From an uncultured Oscillospiraceae bacterium (GTDB taxonomy: Bacteria; Bacillota; Clostridia; Oscillospirales; Oscillospiraceae): a DNA stretch of 6,358 nucleotides. The notes beneath the pieces are model-generated. The model saw nothing but the letters and a program-made list of their open reading frames with translations. It was not told the DNA's origin and made no database searches. Below, one piece after another: positions 1 through 4,000 of this stretch; position 1 is the stretch's first letter, and the number at the start of each line of letters is the position of its first letter. The stretch lies in the NCBI GenBank assembly GCA_910588625.1, contig CAJUQN010000126.1:1-6358 (forward strand), written 5' to 3'. Both the position numbers and the translations under genes were made by a program.

Positions 1-309
1 TGGGCGCGGTATCCCAATTACGCCGTGTTCCGCCAGAGCGCCAGCCGGAAGTGGTTTGCCGTCATCCTGGACGTGGCCCGGAAAAGCCTTGACCTCCCAG
101 GGGATGGTACTGCCGATATCATGGATCTGAAATGCGGCCCCGTGCTGGTAGGCTCCCTGCTGGCCCAGGACGGGTTCCTCCCGGCGTACCACATGAGCAA
201 AAGCTCCTGGATCTCCGTGCTGCTGGATGAAACCGTGCCGGACGAGCAGATTTATCCGCTGCTGGAACTGAGTTACGACAGCGTGGCCCCGAAGCGCAAA
301 AAGGGTTAA
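1..309 (+). CDS. MmcQ/YjbR family protein, 5'-truncated by window edge
   Basis: The frame is open from base 1 and ends at TAA 307-309, giving 102 visible residues that begin WARYPNYAVFR. Recognisable family features are KWFA (visible residues 17-20), a DLKCGP segment (about 42-47), and AYHMSKSSWISV (about 62-73) followed by an acidic LLDETVPDE stretch and a C-terminal helix with SY. This is the MmcQ/YjbR (DUF419) pattern. The family has a CyaY-like double-wing fold, and DNA binding has been proposed without a firm physiological role. Members are usually about 115-120 residues, so roughly 15-20 N-terminal residues lie before the window. An in-frame GTG at 25 is not chosen because the conserved domain already runs through the residues upstream of it. 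The tail is basic (PKRKKG). The stop overlaps the stop of the convergent ORF at 306-482. The family call is confident; the function is not. Confidence 0.87.
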   Translation, partial: WARYPNYAVFRQSASRKWFAVILDVARKSLDLPGDGTADIMDLKCGPVLVGSLLAQDGFLPAYHMSKSSWISVLLDETVPDEQIYPLLELSYDSVAPKRKKG

Positions 310-482
310 TTCCCGTCAAGGGGTTCCTGCGGGCAGTTCTGCTGCCGGGCCGCCTCCAGCATGGCCAGCAGTTGGGCGGCCTCGGCGCAGTAGGTGGGGG
401 GATAATACCTGGGCACACAGGTGCGCTCAATGAGGAACGCGGCGCGGTCCAGGGAGGGGTATGTGGGCTCTATGGAAATCAT
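306..482 (-). CDS. Small hypothetical protein (58 aa), possibly a 5'-truncated remnant
   Basis: An ATG at 482-480 opens a 58-residue frame closing at TAA (308-306). The product begins MISIEPTYPSLDRAAF, has a central CVPRYYPPTYC stretch and a helical AAQLLAMLEAARQQ segment, and contains three Cys. I do not recognise the family. Support for real coding: third codon positions are overwhelmingly G or C, as in the GC-rich genes nearby; AAGGAG sits just upstream; and the ORF ends exactly against the neighbouring gene. Against an intact gene: AAGGAG (488-483) touches the ATG with no spacer, which is poor for initiation. The frame also continues protein-like upstream (IIAEAVYFGKE) to a TAA near 530 with no ATG, GTG or TTG start. 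It may therefore be the 3' remnant of a longer gene. No signal peptide or membrane segment is seen. Confidence 0.5.
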   Translation of the reverse strand: MISIEPTYPSLDRAAFLIERTCVPRYYPPTYCAEAAQLLAMLEAARQQNCPQEPLDGN

Positions 483-488
483 CTCCTT
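483..488 (-). promoter_or_regulatory. Shine-Dalgarno-like AAGGAG abutting ATG 482
   Basis: The minus strand reads AAGGAG immediately followed by ATG, with zero spacing. Efficient initiation normally needs about 5-9 bases between them, so this is either a weak site or simply Lys-Glu codons of an originally longer reading frame. It matters because it is the main evidence about whether the 58-aa ORF starts here. Confidence 0.3.
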
Positions 489-515
489 GCCAAAGTAAAC
501 CGCCTCTGCTATAAT
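487..515 (+). promoter_or_regulatory. Near-consensus sigma-A promoter for the zinc-ribbon gene
   Basis: TTGCCA (-35, 487-492) and a perfect TATAAT (-10, 510-515) are separated by exactly 17 bp. Transcription would be expected to start near 521-523, only about 10 bases before the ATG at 533, so the 5' leader would be very short. The -35 overlaps the upstream edge of the minus-strand ORF (its AAGGAG region), so activity here could interfere with that ORF. No operator-like inverted repeat is seen in the element. Confidence 0.82.
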
Positions 516-522
516 GGGAAAC

Positions 523-527
523 GGTGA
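523..527 (+). promoter_or_regulatory. Ribosome binding site GGTGA that decides the ATG 533 start
   Basis: GGTGA lies 5 bases upstream of ATG 533, a good spacing. The alternative GTG at 524 lies inside this motif and almost on the predicted transcription start, so it would have to be translated leaderless. This favours ATG 533. Confidence 0.55.
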
Positions 528-532
528 TTAAA

Positions 533-1033
533 ATGATTTATGCTTGTGATAACTGCGGGTTCCTTTTCAGTCGATCCTCTGAGCCGGAGCAATGTCCGGA
601 CTGTGGAAAGGATACGGTTCGGCCCGCGAACGAGGTGGAACAGGAAGAATTTGCGGCCCGCTTGTCCGGGGCGCAAGGGAACGAATCTTCTGCTCCATTT
701 CCAGACGTCGTGGAAACCGACATTGAGGGGATCGACTGCTTCAAGTTCAAGCTGCCCGCCACCGCGTTGCAAATCGACAGCCGGATGATTCTGGAGATTG
801 TGGTGGAGCACGGTATCAACCCGAACGATCAGGACACAGTTGTGGCAAATATCTGGGCAAGGTCGGTGGGCGGTGTGCTTAGCGGTTTTTTGATGCCGCT
901 TCAAATGCCGGCTATTCCCAATGAACCTGTGATGGATCGGGCTGGCCGCATTACGGCAGAACTGAATGAAAGTGGATTGTTTATGGAACAACTCCATAAA
1001 TTTATCTCTATGATGATGAACTCAAGAAACTGA
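533..1033 (+). CDS. Rubredoxin-like zinc-ribbon protein with unknown C-terminal domain (166 aa)
   Basis: The protein opens MIYACDNCGFLF and carries a four-cysteine knuckle: C5-x2-C8, then C21-x2-C24 in QCPDCGK. This is the rubredoxin/rubrerythrin-type zinc ribbon, expected to bind one metal ion (Zn or Fe). An acidic linker follows (about residues 33-60, rich in Glu and Asp). Next comes an unrecognised domain, about residues 68-166, with IDCFKFKLPATAL, a VVEHGINPNDQDTVVANIWAR segment, a hydrophobic GGVLSGFLMPLQMP stretch too short for a clear membrane span, and a Met-rich C-terminal helix. There is no signal peptide, so it is probably cytoplasmic. The start is ATG 533, based on GGTGA spacing; GTG 524 would add three residues. 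It has its own strong promoter. Its GC content looks lower than the flanking genes, hinting at a different origin. Electron transfer, nucleic-acid binding or a structural role are all possible, and nothing here decides between them. Confidence 0.8.
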   Translation: MIYACDNCGFLFSRSSEPEQCPDCGKDTVRPANEVEQEEFAARLSGAQGNESSAPFPDVVETDIEGIDCFKFKLPATALQIDSRMILEIVVEHGINPNDQDTVVANIWARSVGGVLSGFLMPLQMPAIPNEPVMDRAGRITAELNESGLFMEQLHKFISMMMNSRN

Positions 1034-1045
1034 GCCATAATCAGC

Positions 1046-1073
1046 GGGGGCGGTTCAAAACTGAACCGCCCCC
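1046..1073. terminator. Perfect 12-bp hairpin between convergent genes, possible bidirectional terminator
   Basis: The left arm 1046-1057 (GGGGGCGGTTCA) pairs perfectly with 1062-1073 across the 4-base loop AAAC. It lies 12 bases after the zinc-ribbon stop and 9 bases beyond the giant gene's stop on the opposite strand, so it could serve both transcripts. Neither side has a real U-tract: the + side continues CTGTACTG and the - side GCTGATTATG. Termination may be weak, or the hairpin may mainly protect 3' ends. Confidence 0.7.
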
Positions 1074-1082
1074 CTGTACTGT

Positions 1083-4000
1083 TTAGTACCCCGTCTGGGG
1101 CAGGGTGGGCACAGGCCCCAGCCTGCGCACGATGGTGAGCCAGGTGGCCTGGGCGGTCTGCCAGGTGCCCTGGTACTTGCCGCCCACGTCGGCCCGGTTG
1201 ACGATCTGATAGTTGTTGGCCAGCGTGCCCAGCACCTGCACCGTCAGCGTCGGGCTGGTGGTGGACTGGAAGCCCACGGGCACCTTGCCAAAGTCAAAGT
1301 AGACGTCGGTGACGTATTCCCCGGCCTGCATGGGGATGGCGTTCAGGCTGAACGAATAGTTGCTGCTGGTGAGCAGATTGGACGCCAGCACCTGGTAGCC
1401 GGAGCGGTAGTTGGTCTTGTACAGCACCCGGTAGTTAAGCCGGGCGCTGTAGGTGCCGGTGGTCAGCACCGTGCCCCGCACCGCGTCGGTGGGAATCCGA
1501 TCATGCCAGTAAAATTCCGAAAGCGTCACGTTGGACGTGTTGGCCACCGTGATGTCGTACCGCATCTGGCTGCCCGCCAGCACCTGGGCGTTGCCCCGCT
1601 TGGTGATGGTCACCCCCAGGTTGGAGGGCTTGTCGTAGTCACTCAGCTTGATGATCTGGCCGGAATACTCCAGCGTCTCATCGAAGGTGGCACCGCTGAG
1701 CTGCCAGTAGGCCGGGGCGGTCACCTCTTTGATGAGGTAGCGGCCCAAAGGAAGGGGCTTGGACGCCGCCACACCCCGGGCGTCGGTAGTGATATAATCA
1801 ACCACTTTCCCCGACCGGGCCTCGCTGATCTCATACACCGCGCCCTTCAGGGGAGCGCCCGCCGGGGTGCCGGTGACCTCGTTGTACTCGGCGGCGTATT
1901 TGCGGATCTGGAACTGGCCCGTGATGGGCGTGTTCTCCCACTCAACCTCAATGGTCTTCCCCGGCTGGACGTAAACGGTCTTGTACTCCTTGTCCAGCTC
2001 ATAGCCCTGGGCGGCCTCCAGCTCGCGGATATACAGCCGGCCTTTGCCCTGTACCGTCAGGTCGTCGATGTAGATATAGCCGTTGTCATCAGTGGTGTAC
2101 TCGCCAATGGGGTTCTTGTTCTGATCGTAGACCAGGAATTTGACCCCATAGATCCCTTCCTTTGTGACGGAATTGATCTTGTGGAGGATGATACCCGAGA
2201 ACGCCTCGTTGGTGATGGTTACGCTGGCGGTCTTGCCGTCCTGCACCGTGAAATAGTGGGGGGTGGGGTCCAGCTTGTACCCCGACTTGGCCTCGGTTTC
2301 CAGGGCGTAGTAGTCCCCGGCGTCCAGCTTGACGTGCACCCGGCCATCGCTGCCGGTGGTCACGGTCTGCACCAGGCCGCCGTCCATCTTTCGAATCTCG
2401 AAGGTGACGCCGCCCAGTCGTTTGGTCTTATCGGCAGCATCCACCTTGATGATCTCAGCGCCGCCGATGGGCGTGTTATACACCGTGATATACTGGGTGT
2501 CGGAGGCATTCACCTGTACCGTCTGATTTTGCGTGGACGGGTCCACCACGTACCCGTCCAAGGGCTTGGTTTCCGAAATAATGATGGTGCCCACGATGCC
2601 CGTCAGCCGGATCTCGCCGTTGGCGTCGGTGGTATAGAGCCCCTTGGAGGACAGGTGGCCGTTGTCCGCGTCCACATAGGAGCCGTCCGCGTAGGTCAGC
2701 TGGAACTGCACCCCGCTCAGCGGTTTTTTCGTGACGGAATCCAGCTTTTTGATGACGATGCCGCCCTGCTTTTGGTTGTAAAAACGGAGCGTCTGCACCT
2801 CGCCGGCCTTGATCTTGATGGATTTGGGGGTGGAATCCAGCACGAAGCCTTCCACCGTTTTGATCTCCTTGGCGGTGACAGTGGCGCCGGGCTCCAGGCC
2901 CTTCAGGACGATGCGGCCATTCTCATCGGTGATGAACTCGCCGTTGGAATTTCCCACCACGGCCCCGCTGGAGTCGGTCACCAGGAAGGTAACCCCCTTG
3001 ATGGGGGTGGTGGTGCCCTCGATGTATTTTTCCAGCACAAGGGTTGTCGAGGGCGTGTTGTAGAACCGCAGCGTCTGTGTGTCGTTGGGGTTGACCACCA
3101 CGGTCTGCGTCTTGGTGTTGGGGTCGATGGAGTAGCCGGGGACGCTGCGGGTTTCCGTCACCACCAGCGTGCCCACCACCCCATTGATGGTGATTTTTCC
3201 GTCCTTGTTGGTGTAGTACAGGCCGTTGGAGCTGATCTGGCCATTGGCGTCCGGGACGAACTCGCCGGTGGAAGTCGTGACCTTGAACTCCACCCCTTCC
3301 AGGGGCTTGCCGTCCAGGGAGCTCTGCTTCAAGATAACCAACGAACCGGCCTTGGAGTTTTTGATGACCACCGTTTGGGTGTCCCCGCCCTGGCCGATGA
3401 CCACATTGGTGGAGGGCGTGTCGATGACGTACCCGCCGTCCGGTGCCTTGATTTCAGTCAACACATAGGCGCCGGGCGCAAGGTTGGTGATCCTGATTTC
3501 GCCCTGGGCGTCGGTGGTGAAAATGCCGTTCTGCGTGAGCGTAGACGTGCCGATGACGCCGTCCAGTCCCACCTCACAGCCTGCGGCGGTGGTGATCCGG
3601 AACTCCGCCCCGCTCAAAGGCTTGTTGGTGGCGCTGTCCCTTTTCTGGATAATCAATTTCCCCATGGGCTGGTTTTTGAAGGTGAGGGTGACGGTTTTGC
3701 CCGCCTTGATCTGGATGGTCTGCGCCTGGGTATCCTTGATGAATCCCGGGGGTGCGGCCACCTCGGTCACGACCACAGATTTATCGGGCTTCAGGCCGCT
3801 GATACGCACCTCTCCGTTCTCATCGCTGCGGTAAATGCCGTTGCTGTCCCCGATTAAAGTGCCGTCCGAGTACATCACCTTAAACTCAGCGTTTTGCAGG
3901 GTGATGCTGGGGTTGGTGGCGCAAACCTTCCTAATTAACAAACTTCCGTCCGGCGCGTTTTCGAAGCGTACTGTCACTACAGACTGCTCGCCGCTGTCCG

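Noticed and set aside
119..430. 103-residue frame on the - strand
   Set aside because: A Pro/Arg-rich out-of-frame product overlapping the YjbR gene. The neighbouring frame (306-482) shows far better third-position bias.
524..532. GTG 524 as the start of the zinc-ribbon protein
   Set aside because: It coincides with the GGTGA ribosome site and the predicted transcription start, so it would be leaderless. ATG 533 has correct spacing.
509..997. 162-residue frame on the - strand
   Set aside because: It is antisense to the zinc-ribbon gene, which has a promoter, a ribosome site and a recognised Cys4 motif. The antisense product is rich in Arg and His and has no recognisable domain.
1503..3857. 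784-residue open frame on the + strand
   Set aside because: It lies wholly antisense to the CnaB repeat frame, whose domain pattern is unmistakable. The product is a low-information Gly/Val/Leu/Asp/His-rich string that mirrors the repeat period, as expected from GC-rich third positions opposite a repeat gene. No ribosome site or domain was seen.
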